From the NCBI GenBank assembly GCA_002162815.1, contig MAAT01000028.1, positions 124,001-188,000 of the forward strand: DNA of 64,000 bases, in the 5' to 3' direction. Source of the DNA: Gammaproteobacteria bacterium 53_120_T64 (GTDB lineage: Bacteria; Pseudomonadota; Gammaproteobacteria; Pseudomonadales; Porticoccaceae). Shown one piece after another: positions 45,468 to 54,101 of this stretch. Under the pieces are notes generated by a model. That model did not search any database, had not been told where the DNA came from, and worked only from the letters and a program-made list of their open reading frames with translations. Position numbers and translations under genes: made by a program. Each line of letters opens with the position of its first letter. Position 1 is the first letter of the stretch.

Positions 45468-46727
45468 TATGTGCCCATCACCCAGCACAATATATTTCTG
45501 GCTGGTCAGGCCCTCAAGACCCACCGGACCACGAGCGTGAATTTTATCCGTCGAAATACCAATCTCCGCACCGAGGCCGTATTCAAAGCCATCGGCAAAG
45601 CGGGTGGAGGCGTTAATCATTACCGAGCTGGAATCCACCTCGTTCAAAAAGCGCCGGCCCCGGGTGTAATCCTCGGTGACGATGGCTTCGGTGTGGCGCG
45701 AGCTATACGTTTCGATATGATCCATCGCGGCATCCATATCGGCGACCACACGGATAGCCAAGATCGGCGCTAGATATTCCGCCTGCCAGTCTGCTTCGGT
45801 CGCCGCCGAGCAGGCCTGTTTTGATGCGGCGATAATCGCACGGCCCTGTTCACAAGCGCGCATTTCAACACCCTCATCAGCATAAGCCGCTGCCAGGCGA
45901 GGCAAAATAGCGTCAGCCACACCCTCGGCCACCAGCAAGGTTTCCATGGCATTGCAAACACCGTAACGGTGGGTCTTGGCATTCAAGGCAATATTAAAGG
46001 CCTTCTCGAGATCGGCCTTGTCGTCAATATACACGTGGCAGACACCGTCTAAATGTTTGATCACGGGAATGGTCGCCTCGCGACTAATGCGCTCAATCAG
46101 GCCTTTGCCGCCCCGAGGCACAATCACATCGACGTAATTTGACAGCGTCACCAATTCACCCACCGCACTGCGGTCTGTGGTTTCCACCACTTGTACCGCC
46201 GTATCAGGTAAGCCCACAGCGGCCAGGCCCTTGCGAATACAGGCCGCAATCGCTTGATTGGAGTGAATAGACTCACTGCCGCCACGCAAAATAGTCGCGT
46301 TGCCCGATTTCAAACACAGGCTCGCCGCCTCAACGGTGACATTCGGGCGGGACTCATAAATAATACCGATCACCCCCAGTGGCACGCGCATTTTGCCGAC
46401 CTGAATACCACTGGGCCGATAGTTCATGGCGCTGACTTCACCTATAGGGTCGGGCAATGCTGCCACCTGTCGCAGGCCCTCTATCATGCCGTCGATGCGA
46501 GCGGGTGTTAGTTCGAGGCGATCGAGCAGTGCTGCGTCGAGATCATTACTGCGGCCCTTGTCCATATCACGGCCATTGGCGCTGGCCAGCAGGGTGCGGT
46601 CTTCATCGAGAGCCTCGGCAATCGCCAGCAAGGCCCTGTTCTTTACCCCACTATCGGAGCGTGCCATCACCCGACCGGCGGCGCGGGCACTGACGCCCAG
46701 GGCTTGCATATACGCTTTAATATCCAT
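45459..46727 (-). CDS. proA: Gamma-glutamyl phosphate reductase ProA
   Basis: 422 aa. Reduces gamma-glutamyl phosphate to the semialdehyde in proline synthesis. The aldehyde-dehydrogenase-type fold shows [20 protein letters not shown] (about 122-141), LRGGSES, and the catalytic Cys in [10 protein letters not shown]. The C-terminal [14 protein letters not shown] is typical. It is first in the long minus-strand block that leads to lipA. A candidate promoter is 64 nt upstream. Confidence 0.96.
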   Translation of the reverse strand: MDIKAYMQALGVSARAAGRVMARSDSGVKNRALLAIAEALDEDRTLLASANGRDMDKGRSNDLDAALLDRLELTPARIDGMIEGLRQVAALPDPIGEVSAMNYRPSGIQVGKMRVPLGVIGIIYESRPNVTVEAASLCLKSGNATILRGGSESIHSNQAIAACIRKGLAAVGLPDTAVQVVETTDRSAVGELVTLSNYVDVIVPRGGKGLIERISREATIPVIKHLDGVCHVYIDDKADLEKAFNIALNAKTHRYGVCNAMETLLVAEGVADAILPRLAAAYADEGVEMRACEQGRAIIAASKQACSAATEADWQAEYLAPILAIRVVADMDAAMDHIETYSSRHTEAIVTEDYTRGRRFLNEVDSSSVMINASTRFADGFEYGLGAEIGISTDKIHARGPVGLEGLTSQKYIVLGDGHIRE

Positions 46728-46784
46728 TCAAAATCTCTGTGCTGTTTCTCTACGCTCTATCCCCGTTTAAGGCGAGCTCATCAT

Positions 46785-46797
46785 GGCGCGCATTATA
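46785..46797 (-). promoter_or_regulatory. Candidate proA promoter -10 with GCGCGC discriminator
   Basis: On the minus strand a perfect TATAAT (46792-46797) is followed by GCGCGCC (46785-46791), 64 nt before the proA ATG. No strong -35 stands 16-18 bp upstream. It may drive proA and the genes after it. Confidence 0.5.
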
Positions 46798-46941
46798 GCG
46801 CGAGGCCCATGCCTACCGCGAGAGACAAAGGCCGCTCAATCACAGTCTATTGGCACGGCGTCCGTTTGCAGCTAGGCAATATTTTCTGCACTATCGGCGC
46901 CACTTTAAAATTAATGACGGCTTAAATTACGGGAGAACAAC

Positions 46942-47406
46942 ATGAAACAACTCGGCCAAGGCTTTTACTGGCAGGATCTTCAAGTTGGCGATGAATACAA
47001 AACCTGGGGCAGAACGGTACTCGAAGCCGATATTTGCACCTTCGTGAATCTTATTGGCCTCCACGAAGTGGTGTTTAGCGACCGCGAGTTTCTGCGCGAA
47101 AAGTCGGTGATTAAAGAGCCCTTCGCCCCCGGCGCGCTGGTTTACAGCTTTGCCGAGGGTCTGTTGCTACCCACCATGCAGGGCACCGGCATGGCCTTTC
47201 TGAATATGGAGCTGGACATGAAGCGCCCCTGTCTAGCGGGCGATACCATTCACGTCGAACTGGAAGTGATTGAAGTGCGCGAAACCAGCAAGGGTAATCG
47301 CGGCCTGGTGCGCACCTTTAATAAGGTGATTAATCAGAATGGCGAAATCGTGCTGACCTACAATCCCCTGCGCATGCTCAAGGGCCGCCCGGCCGACGAA
47401 GAATAA
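46942..47406 (+). CDS. MaoC-like hot-dog dehydratase-family protein
   Basis: 154 aa, one hot-dog domain. KTWGRTVLEADICTFVNL opens the fold, APGALVYSFAEGLL is the usual helix, and KRPCLAGDTIHVELEVIEVRE the typical strand pair. Relatives hydrate enoyl-CoA or act as thioesterase-like proteins; the classical Asp-His dyad is not clear, so activity is uncertain. GGGAGAA lies 7 nt before the ATG. A terminator follows. Confidence 0.85.
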   Translation: MKQLGQGFYWQDLQVGDEYKTWGRTVLEADICTFVNLIGLHEVVFSDREFLREKSVIKEPFAPGALVYSFAEGLLLPTMQGTGMAFLNMELDMKRPCLAGDTIHVELEVIEVRETSKGNRGLVRTFNKVINQNGEIVLTYNPLRMLKGRPADEE

Positions 47407-47433
47407 GCCGCCAGCGGCAAGAAAAAGGTCTGC

Positions 47434-47470
47434 AAGGCGGGGCGCTTTATCAAGCCACCCTGCCTTTTTT
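47434..47470 (+). terminator. Rho-independent terminator after MaoC-like gene
   Basis: AAGGCGGGG (47434-47442) pairs with CCCTGCCTT (47458-47466) with one G-U pair, and the 3' arm continues into six T (47465-47470). It separates the gene from the converging Lon-N gene. Confidence 0.8.
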
Positions 47471-47490
47471 ACTGAACAATCCCCATTAAG

Positions 47491-48096
47491 CTATGGCGCG
47501 GGCTTAGCCGCACGCATGCGCAGCTCGATCACCCATTTTTTAATTTCCAGCAGCCGCTCATCAACCGTCGCCATGGCCAGTAGCGAGCGTTTGCGCTGCG
47601 GATCGACGGGCAGCACCCCGGCCAAACGCCAAACCAGAGTCGCCTTGGTCAAATCGGCCAGAAATACTGACTTATCGACACCCATATGAGTGGCCAGGCT
47701 TTCGAGCATATCGACCAGATCATCCTCGTCGAAGCCAATGGGTTCATCACTATCGACGGCAAAAATCTCGGCATCGCCAAACATCAGGCCATCGGCCTCA
47801 ACGCGAGTGGCGCCAATATGAATGCGCTGCTCGCCCTGCACCGCAATCGACAATAAGCCATTCGGTAATTGCTCAAAGTCGCGAATCGTCACCAGCGTAC
47901 CCCAGGGGAAAACCTCGGGCGTGGTGCCGACCTCTTTGCCCTCCACGATGGGTAAAATACCGAAGGGCTTTTCACCCGCCATCGACTCTTTCACCAAGCG
48001 TAAATAGCGCTGCTCAAAAATCTGCATGCGGCTGCCAATGCTTGGATACAGAATAAGCTGCAGGGGGAATAAAGCGATTTCTTGTTGCCTAGACAT
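47491..48096 (-). CDS. Lon N-terminal (substrate-binding) domain protein
   Basis: 201 aa. LFPLQLILYPSIGSRMQIFEQRY is the opening family block (about 9-31), and GTLVTIRDFEQLPNGLLSIAVQGEQRI continues it (about 72-98). There is no ATPase or protease part, so this is the stand-alone Lon-N/LonB-like group of unknown role, possibly substrate recognition. The ATG at 48096 (MSRQQEIALFPLQ) fits the family; upstream in-frame starts do not. Confidence 0.88.
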   Translation of the reverse strand: MSRQQEIALFPLQLILYPSIGSRMQIFEQRYLRLVKESMAGEKPFGILPIVEGKEVGTTPEVFPWGTLVTIRDFEQLPNGLLSIAVQGEQRIHIGATRVEADGLMFGDAEIFAVDSDEPIGFDEDDLVDMLESLATHMGVDKSVFLADLTKATLVWRLAGVLPVDPQRKRSLLAMATVDERLLEIKKWVIELRMRAAKPAP

Positions 48097-48557
48097 ATTG
48101 ACCGATTCTTTGAATTGTTGTTGGTTGCACGCCCCGTTGAGCCCTACCCAATGAGACTGAGCCCCATCTTTGCACAAGGCGCCATTTTTCGCTAACAATG
48201 CCTAGCCATAGGACGGCGCCGCGCTAAAGACAAGCATTAAAATTACCCAAGGAGTGCAGAGCTGGCATCTCAGGGCTCGACGATGGCAAGCGGGGCTGTA
48301 TTGAAGAGATGCAGCCGGGGCGTCAGTAAGGCCTAATTTTATTTGACGCGGCAAGCCCATGATCAGTGCCCGAGCCACCTCGCAAGCAGTCTTCTACGAG
48401 TACACAAACCCAAGACCCGCCATATAAATTCACACCTGCTACATTTGCTCGACGAGCAACGATGCATTTATACACATTCACAATGCAAATTTCGGGATTT
48501 ACCCCCGCAGCCCCTTCACGTAGCATGCTTGCGATCAATTCATCAGAGATAATAATT
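48097..48557. other. Intergenic region between Lon-N and MAPEG genes
   Basis: 461 bp between divergent genes. It holds a candidate -10 for the Lon-N gene (48178-48189), two GGCGCC hexamers (48178-48183 and 48215-48220) and only very short frames without ribosome binding sites. AGAGAT at 48545-48549 region serves the MAPEG start. I see no RNA gene. Confidence 0.45.
48178..48189 (-). promoter_or_regulatory. Candidate -10 of Lon-N gene with GGCGCC discriminator
   Basis: On the minus strand AAAAAT (48184-48189) is followed by GGCGCC (48178-48183), 87 nt before the ATG. The hexamer is a poor -10 and no good -35 is seen; it is listed because it matches the layout found before rapA, proA, dbpA and dacA. 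Confidence 0.25.
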
Positions 48558-48986
48558 ATGCCAACAACCGAGATGCTTACCATCAACCCCGCTCTCGTTG
48601 CCCTTGCCGGCTTCGCTGGTTGGACAGCCCTGCTCCTCTTAACCATCGCCAATGTGCGCATGGCCAATGTTTTCACCGGTAAAAAAGCCATTAATGCCTT
48701 TTCACCCACAGGTAACGATCTCCCGGGTTTTGGCCAGCGCATCACTCGCGCCCACCTCAACTGCGTCGAAACTCTACCGATTTTTGCCGCCTTGGTGGTC
48801 GCCGCGGGCCTCTCCGGGCAATTCGCCATCATGGAAGGCACCGCTATGTACGTGCTGTATGCTCGCATCGGCCAATCTATTGGCCACCTGATCTCCACCT
48901 CGCCCCTGATGGTTTGGGTTCGCGCTGGCTTCTTTTTCGTACAAGTACTCTTGCTAGGCTGGTATGCCATTCAGCTGGTTTTCTAA
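48558..48986 (+). CDS. MAPEG-family membrane protein
   Basis: 142 aa with four hydrophobic segments (about 10-32, 60-85, 85-105, 115-140). The motif RITRAHLNCVETLPIF matches the RAHxNxxE signature of MAPEG proteins (glutathione or eicosanoid metabolism in eukaryotes). The bacterial role is not known. The ATG at 48558 has GAGAT about 9 nt upstream; a longer frame from 48366 has no support. Confidence 0.87.
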   Translation: MPTTEMLTINPALVALAGFAGWTALLLLTIANVRMANVFTGKKAINAFSPTGNDLPGFGQRITRAHLNCVETLPIFAALVVAAGLSGQFAIMEGTAMYVLYARIGQSIGHLISTSPLMVWVRAGFFFVQVLLLGWYAIQLVF

Positions 48987-49314
48987 GACGCCACCCAGCA
49001 AAACGTCTGTTTCACCCCTATTTACATCGTAGACCGCGGCTCCTCTAACTACCTCGGCATAGATGGCTCGACCATCCATGCCGAGGACCCTTGGCGCTGG
49101 GTTTCTTTCATTGCCAGCGGTTGCCATCGATACGATTCCTAGATTTACACAATAAGCGACACACGCTCTCCCGCCTAATACTTAGCTAGCCTCTGATGGC
49201 TAAAAGGCTCAGCGGCTGCGTTAAAAACATTCCCAACATTGACATGATCAAGCGCAGTTGCTCTTTACACAGTGCGTGATAGGCTGAAATGGTCGATGAC
49301 ACGTGCCATAAATA
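48987..49314. other. Intergenic region upstream of the efflux adaptor gene
   Basis: 328 bp. It holds the 15-bp-stem palindromic repeat at 49052-49086. A perfect -35 hexamer TTGACA at 49239-49244 is followed after 19 bp by TTTACA, a weak promoter candidate for the efflux genes. No ribosome binding site is obvious before the adaptor ATG. No gene is seen. Confidence 0.45.
49052..49086. repeat. Palindromic repeat, copy A
   Basis: The arm CCTCGGCATAGATGG (49052-49066) pairs with CCATCCATGCCGAGG (49072-49086) with a single G-T mismatch; the loop is CTCGA. The words GCTCGA and CATCCATGCCG also occur in copy B at 50464-50563, so the two look like members of one interspersed repeat family. Confidence 0.7.
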
Positions 49315-50454
49315 ATGAACAATACTCTGCTGGGCGTCGTATCTATTCTCGGTGTGGCCGCCCTTTACTGGCAACTCCATGGCGAAGATCCCATTGCCGT
49401 CAGATTGACCCCGGTCGAACAGGGGCGGGTCGAAGCCACCGTGGCCAATACCCGTGCCGGCACCATTAAAGCCTGCCAACGCTCCCGTCTGTCGATGCCC
49501 ATCGGCGGACAGGTTGACGAGCTGCTAGTCGATGAGGGAGACCGGGTTGAAAAGGGCCAGCTGCTGATTCAACTGTGGAACGAAGACCAACAGGCCCGTG
49601 TTGCCGAGGCTAAGACCCGCGTTACCGGCGCCAAGGAAACCGTCAAACAGAGCTGCCATAACGCCGCACTCGATGCCCGAGAGTTAAAGCGCAAGCAGGG
49701 CCTGGCGGCAAAAAAGCTGGTTTCCGAGGAAGCTCTCGACGCCGCCCAAACCCGCGCTAGCGTGTCGTCCTTTGCCTGTGCCAAAGCCCGCGCCGGGGTT
49801 GAAACGGCCCAGGCGACACTGGCCCTGCAAGCCGCCCTGCTTGAAAAAACTCGCCTGCGCGCACCCTTTACCGGCGTGATCGCCGAAATTAACGGCGAAG
49901 TCGGCGAGTACATCACCCCCTCGCCACCGGGTATTGCCACTCCCCCCGCCGTCGACTTGATCGCCCTCGACTGCCTCTATGTGTCGGCACCGATTGACGA
50001 GGTAGACGCCGCCGCTATCGAACTCAATATGCCGGCACGCATCAGCCTCGACGCTTTTCGCGGACGGATTTTTAAGGGCCACGTCAGCCGTATCGCGCCC
50101 TACGTGAAAGCGCTTGAAAAGCAGGCCCGCACCGTCGATGTCGAGGTGGCCTTTGACGCCCTGCCCGATGATCTCACCCTACTGATTGGCTATAGCGCCG
50201 ATATTGAAATCATTCTCAGCCAACGCGATAACGTCCTGCGCATCCCCACCGAAACGGTGATTGATGGCAACCGCGTACTGCTCTTCGACGCAACGACCGG
50301 GCTACTGGGCTACCGGCAATTCAAGCCCGGACTTAGCAACTGGACATCGACGGAGGTGGTCGAGGGGCTCAGTGAAGGCGATGAGATACTGTTGTCCCTC
50401 GATACCGAAGGGGCTATCGAGGGTGCGCTGGTCGAGCCGGCACGCCATAACTAG
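49315..50454 (+). CDS. MacA/HlyD-like periplasmic adaptor of ABC efflux system
   Basis: 379 aa. One N-terminal membrane anchor (about 4-20), half of a lipoyl domain (SMPIGGQVDELLVDEGDRVEKG as block 60-81), an alpha-hairpin (about 92-178), the second lipoyl half (LRAPFTGVIAEI) and a barrel plus membrane-proximal end. It would bridge the inner-membrane permeases and an outer-membrane channel not found here. Four cysteines are present: C54, C114, C155 and C220. C114 and C155 lie at equal distance from the hairpin turn near residue 134. The ATPase and two permeases follow, after a palindromic repeat. Confidence 0.88.
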   Translation: MNNTLLGVVSILGVAALYWQLHGEDPIAVRLTPVEQGRVEATVANTRAGTIKACQRSRLSMPIGGQVDELLVDEGDRVEKGQLLIQLWNEDQQARVAEAKTRVTGAKETVKQSCHNAALDARELKRKQGLAAKKLVSEEALDAAQTRASVSSFACAKARAGVETAQATLALQAALLEKTRLRAPFTGVIAEINGEVGEYITPSPPGIATPPAVDLIALDCLYVSAPIDEVDAAAIELNMPARISLDAFRGRIFKGHVSRIAPYVKALEKQARTVDVEVAFDALPDDLTLLIGYSADIEIILSQRDNVLRIPTETVIDGNRVLLFDATTGLLGYRQFKPGLSNWTSTEVVEGLSEGDEILLSLDTEGAIEGALVEPARHN

Positions 50455-50463
50455 ACTCCGAGT

Positions 50464-50563
50464 AAAAGGATACCCTTCACACATGACTCGCTGTAAATAC
50501 GTCCTTGTACGCTCGAAGTCGGCATCCATGCCGCCGACGGTCATGCGTAAAAGATATCCTTTC
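50464..50563. repeat. Palindromic repeat, copy B (100 bp, imperfect inverted ends)
   Basis: Outer arms of 24 bp (50464-50487 and 50540-50563) match in 19 of 24 positions as an inverted repeat. Between them an inner hairpin pairs GTCGGC (50518-50523) with GCCGAC (50533-50538) around CATCCATGCC. It sits between the adaptor and the ATPase genes and could fold in the message. There is no transposase; a REP/MITE-like element is the likely class. Confidence 0.7.
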
Positions 50564-50600
50564 CCCATGCATCAATGAAAAAACAGAATCGAAATAGGCC

Positions 50601-51302
50601 ATGATTGAACTCCAGCAACTGTGCCGCAGTTTCCAGATTGGCGACCAATGTGTCCACGCCCTCGACCATATTGACCTGAAGATAGAGAGCGGCGCATACC
50701 TCTCGGTGATGGGCCCTTCGGGCTCGGGCAAGTCCACCCTGCTCAATATGCTGGGTCTGTTAGACACCCCCAGCTCCGGCGAATACCTGCTCAACCAGAC
50801 CGCGACCAGCCCGCTCAGTGAAGAGCCCCGCGCCACTTTGCGCCGCGAGCACATCGGCTTTGTGTTCCAGAGTTACCATTTAATTCCCCGGCTCACGGCG
50901 CGAGAAAATATTGAGCTACCGCTGATCCTCGCCGGCATGCCGCCCAAACAACGCAGGCCCCTGCTCGACAAAGTGATGACTCGCCTGGCTCTGAGCGACC
51001 GCGCCGCCCACGCACCCAAGCAGTTATCGGGTGGCCAGCGCCAGCGCGTCGCCATCGGTCGCGCCATTGTGATGAAGCCGCAGCTACTGCTCGCCGATGA
51101 ACCCACCGGCAATCTAGACTCGACCTCGGGCCGAGAGGTGATTGAACTCCTCGAAGAACTCAACGACGAGGGTATTACCCTGCTGGTGGTCACCCACGAC
51201 CAAAATATTGGCGAGCGGGCCAGGCGCGAGCTGAAAATGATTGACGGTCGTATTGCCAGCGATAGTGCCGGCAATGCCGTCGCTACCCGTACCGACGTCT
51301 GA
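50601..51302 (+). CDS. MacB/LolD-type ABC transporter ATP-binding protein
   Basis: 233 aa. Walker A GPSGSGKST, Q-loop VFQSYHLIPRLTA, signature LSGGQRQRVAIGRA, Walker B LLLADEPTGNLD and the switch His in VVTHD are all intact. It powers the two FtsX-type permeases that follow; its stop is 4 bp before the first permease start. Systems of this type export peptides, lipoproteins or macrolide-like compounds. Confidence 0.95.
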   Translation: MIELQQLCRSFQIGDQCVHALDHIDLKIESGAYLSVMGPSGSGKSTLLNMLGLLDTPSSGEYLLNQTATSPLSEEPRATLRREHIGFVFQSYHLIPRLTARENIELPLILAGMPPKQRRPLLDKVMTRLALSDRAAHAPKQLSGGQRQRVAIGRAIVMKPQLLLADEPTGNLDSTSGREVIELLEELNDEGITLLVVTHDQNIGERARRELKMIDGRIASDSAGNAVATRTDV

Positions 51303-51306
51303 ACCG

Positions 51307-52527
51307 ATGCGCAGCGCCGACCTTATTGCCTTCAACCTGAAACTGATCGAGCGTCAGCGCCTGCGCTCTGCGATGTTGCTGGCGGCCATCGCCATTAGTG
51401 TGATGGCGATTAATTTGCTCACCGGCATTGGCGAGGGCGGCAAGCAGTTTGTCCTCGCCGAATTCAATTTGCTCGGCAAAAACGTCTTGATTATGCTGCC
51501 GGGCAAGAGAGAAACCACGGGGGGCATTCCCCCCTTAACAGGTGAGACCACCCGTGACCTGACCCTGCGCGATGCCGAGGCCATCGCTCGGCTGGGCAAT
51601 GTGTCGGCGGTGGCACCGCTGATTGCCGGAAAAATGGAGATATCCCACGACAAGCTTAGCCGTGAAGCTTTTACCATTGGCAGCAACCGCGCCTTCTTTG
51701 ACATTCGCCAGCTTGACGTGGCTCAGGGTAAAGCCCTGCCACAACTCCCCCTCGAGCAAAGTCAGGCGGTTTGCGTGATTGGTAGCAAGTTGCGCAAAGA
51801 GTTATTCGGCACTAAACCCGCCCTCGGCCAATGGCTGCGCGCCGCTGACAGCCGCTTTCGCGTCATTGGCATTCTCAAAGACAAGGGCCAGGGCCTGGGC
51901 TTTGATATGAACGAGGCGATCATTGTGCCGGTTGCCAGCGCCCAGGCCTTGTTTAACCAGGCCGGTTTATTTCGGGTTTTTATCGAGTTGCGCAGCCTCG
52001 ATGGTTTGCAGAAATCACAACAGCGCATCCTCGCCCTGCTCAAAGAACGCCACGAGGGCAAAGAAGATGTGACGATTATTACTCAGGATTCACTGCTCTG
52101 GGCCTTCGAAAACATCCTCAACACCTTGACCCTGGCGGTCGCCGGTATCGCCGGCATTAGCATGTTGGTGGCGGGCCTATTGATTATGAATGTGTCGCTG
52201 ATCGCCGTCAGTCAGCGCACCCCTGAAATTGGCCTGCTCAAAGCACTGGGTTGCCCAGCGCGCACCGTGGCGCTGATCTTTCTCAGCGAAGCCAGCATCA
52301 TGGCGCTCAGCGGCGCACTGCTTGGCATCTTGATGAGCGAGCTATTGTTGTACCTGGCGCGGGAGCTCTACCCGACAATCCCCTTCACCACACCGCTTTG
52401 GGCTCAGCTCGGCTCGGCGCTAATTGCCACCGTAACCGCGCTGCTGTTTGCCGCGATTCCCGCGCGAAAGGCCGCCAATATGGCACCGGTCGATGCCCTG
52501 CTCGACAAGAAGGCGGGGCAGGCATGA
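51307..52527 (+). CDS. FtsX-type ABC permease (first of two)
   Basis: 406 aa. One N-terminal membrane segment (about 20-42), a large periplasmic domain (about 45-280, MacB_PCD type) and three C-terminal segments (about 285-310, 335-360, 370-395), with TPEIGLLKALG before the coupling helix. I use the ATG at 51307; the earlier frame overlaps the ATPase. Its stop overlaps the next permease by 4 bases. Confidence 0.92.
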   Translation: MRSADLIAFNLKLIERQRLRSAMLLAAIAISVMAINLLTGIGEGGKQFVLAEFNLLGKNVLIMLPGKRETTGGIPPLTGETTRDLTLRDAEAIARLGNVSAVAPLIAGKMEISHDKLSREAFTIGSNRAFFDIRQLDVAQGKALPQLPLEQSQAVCVIGSKLRKELFGTKPALGQWLRAADSRFRVIGILKDKGQGLGFDMNEAIIVPVASAQALFNQAGLFRVFIELRSLDGLQKSQQRILALLKERHEGKEDVTIITQDSLLWAFENILNTLTLAVAGIAGISMLVAGLLIMNVSLIAVSQRTPEIGLLKALGCPARTVALIFLSEASIMALSGALLGILMSELLLYLARELYPTIPFTTPLWAQLGSALIATVTALLFAAIPARKAANMAPVDALLDKKAGQA

Positions 52528-53720
52528 TCGCGCGCGATGCCGCACGTTTAATCTGGCGCTCGGTGTCCCACAGCCTGGGCAAAAGCCTGCTCACCGCGCT
52601 GGGTATTGGCATCGGCATCGCGGCAGTATCGCTGCTGACCTCCCTCGGCAGTGGCTTGCAGTTGTATATGCTCGAGCAGTTTTCACTGTTCGGCACGCGG
52701 ATTATCGCCGTCAATCCCGGCAAAGACATGACCCACGGCATCGGCAGTTTACTGTCGTCGGTTCGGCCCCTGAGTCTGGACGATGCCCAGGCATTAATCG
52801 ACTTACCCGGTGTCGAGTTTGTGGTACCCGTGGTGCAGGGCCTTGGCGCTATCGAATACGCTAATCGTCAGCGCAACAGCGATATTCTCGGTGTCGGCGC
52901 GCAAATGTCGAAAGCCTGGCAGTTCAAGGTCAGCATGGGACGTTTTTTGCCCGAGGACCCCAGCGGCCACAGTCGCGCCTATGCGGTATTGGGTTACACC
53001 CTGAAGCAGGAGTTGTTCGCCAGTACCAATCCCCTCGGCAAGACCATCCGCGTCGGCGGCTTGCGCTTTAAGGTCATCGGCGTGATCGAAAAGAAGGGCC
53101 AGATGCTGGGTTTTGATATGGACGATATTGCCTATATTCCCACCGATAAAGCCCTGCAACTGTTCAACCGCGAGGGCCTGATGGAGATCGACATCAGCTT
53201 CACCTCTGCCACCAGTTCAGGGCAACTGGCGGAACGCGTGAAAAAGGTGTTGATCGAGCGTCACGGCGCTGAAGACTTTGCCATCACCAGCCAAGATGAG
53301 ATGCTGCTAACCATGGGCAATGTGCTCAATGTGTTGACTATTGGCGTCGCGGCGCTGGGTTCAATCTCCCTGTTTGTCGGCGCCGTCGGCATCGCCACCA
53401 TTATGACCACCACCGTGCGTGAGCGCAGTGGCGAGATCGGCCTGCTGCGCGCCATCGGTGCCAGTCAGCCGCAAATTCTCGCCTTGTTTTTGGGGGAGGC
53501 GGTGCTGATTTCGCTGCTCGGCGGCGTCATCGGCCTGGCTTTACTCGCGGTAATTGCAGCAGTGCTCTCACTGTTGGTGCCCGCTTTGCCTCTGGCTCTA
53601 CAGCCCTTCTTTCTCGTCCTCGCTCTGCTCGCGTCGGCCTTGATTGGGCTGCTAGCCGGGGTTATACCCGCCTACAGTGCTAGCCGTTTAAAACCCATCG
53701 ATGCACTGCGGGCTGAATAA
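52524..53720 (+). CDS. FtsX-type ABC permease (second of two)
   Basis: 398 aa with the same layout as the preceding gene: N-terminal segment (about 18-42), periplasmic domain, and three C-terminal segments with SGEIGLLRAIGA. The two proteins share stretches such as KDKGQ/EKKGQ and LGFDM in the periplasmic part, so they are old paralogues and should form a heterodimer with one shared ATPase. The ATGA overlap couples their translation. Confidence 0.92.
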   Translation: MIARDAARLIWRSVSHSLGKSLLTALGIGIGIAAVSLLTSLGSGLQLYMLEQFSLFGTRIIAVNPGKDMTHGIGSLLSSVRPLSLDDAQALIDLPGVEFVVPVVQGLGAIEYANRQRNSDILGVGAQMSKAWQFKVSMGRFLPEDPSGHSRAYAVLGYTLKQELFASTNPLGKTIRVGGLRFKVIGVIEKKGQMLGFDMDDIAYIPTDKALQLFNREGLMEIDISFTSATSSGQLAERVKKVLIERHGAEDFAITSQDEMLLTMGNVLNVLTIGVAALGSISLFVGAVGIATIMTTTVRERSGEIGLLRAIGASQPQILALFLGEAVLISLLGGVIGLALLAVIAAVLSLLVPALPLALQPFFLVLALLASALIGLLAGVIPAYSASRLKPIDALRAE

Positions 53721-53877
53721 TCTCACTACCTGTACCGAAAACATCTATAAACGGCGCGCTAACATGCTGGAATTGCCCAGCAAGACGAGCTAAAAACAAC
53801 ACCCCAGCAAACGCCAAGAGCCTGTCTGTCAGCACGACACCTTTTTATCACAAACAGCCAAAAACCGGCTCAAAGCC

Positions 53878-53893
53878 TGTTAACCGGTTAACA
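53878..53893. promoter_or_regulatory. 16-bp perfect palindrome, LacI-like operator candidate
   Basis: TGTTAACCGGTTAACA is its own reverse complement. The central AACCGGTT with a CG step is typical of LacI/GalR-family operators. It lies about 210 bp before the porin ATG and 37 bp before the candidate -35. No LacI-type gene is in this window. Confidence 0.5.
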
Positions 53894-53930
53894 CCTTGCA
53901 CAGCGATTCAGCTTTTCGACAGAACAGCGC

Positions 53931-53959
53931 TTGCAAGACCGCTAGCAAAACCTTATTTT
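53931..53959 (+). promoter_or_regulatory. Candidate promoter of the porin/PstS-like/GGDEF-EAL operon
   Basis: TTGCAA (53931-53936) and TATTTT (53954-53959) are 17 bp apart. Transcription would begin near 53966, leaving a leader of about 135 nt before the porin gene. Confidence 0.4.
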
Positions 53960-54101
53960 CCGACCATAATCACTCTAACAAAAGTTAATCAGCTGCCTTT
54001 TCGGCACAAATTAGCCCACCCCGCAGCATCAACAATACGTGTTTTTGCACGACATGCCGGATCAGTCCCTATGAGCAGCAAGGCAGTACAGGAATGACAT
54101 C

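Larger units (their letters stand above)
53721..54101. other. Intergenic regulatory region of the porin/GGDEF-EAL operon
   Basis: 381 bp. It holds the 16-bp palindrome at 53878-53893 and a candidate promoter at 53931-53959. No open frame of note and no terminator with T tract after the permease gene is seen. Confidence 0.5.

Noticed and set aside
48323-48970. 215-codon frame on the minus strand
   Set aside because: Antisense to the MAPEG gene, rich in Ala/Arg/Met without any domain.
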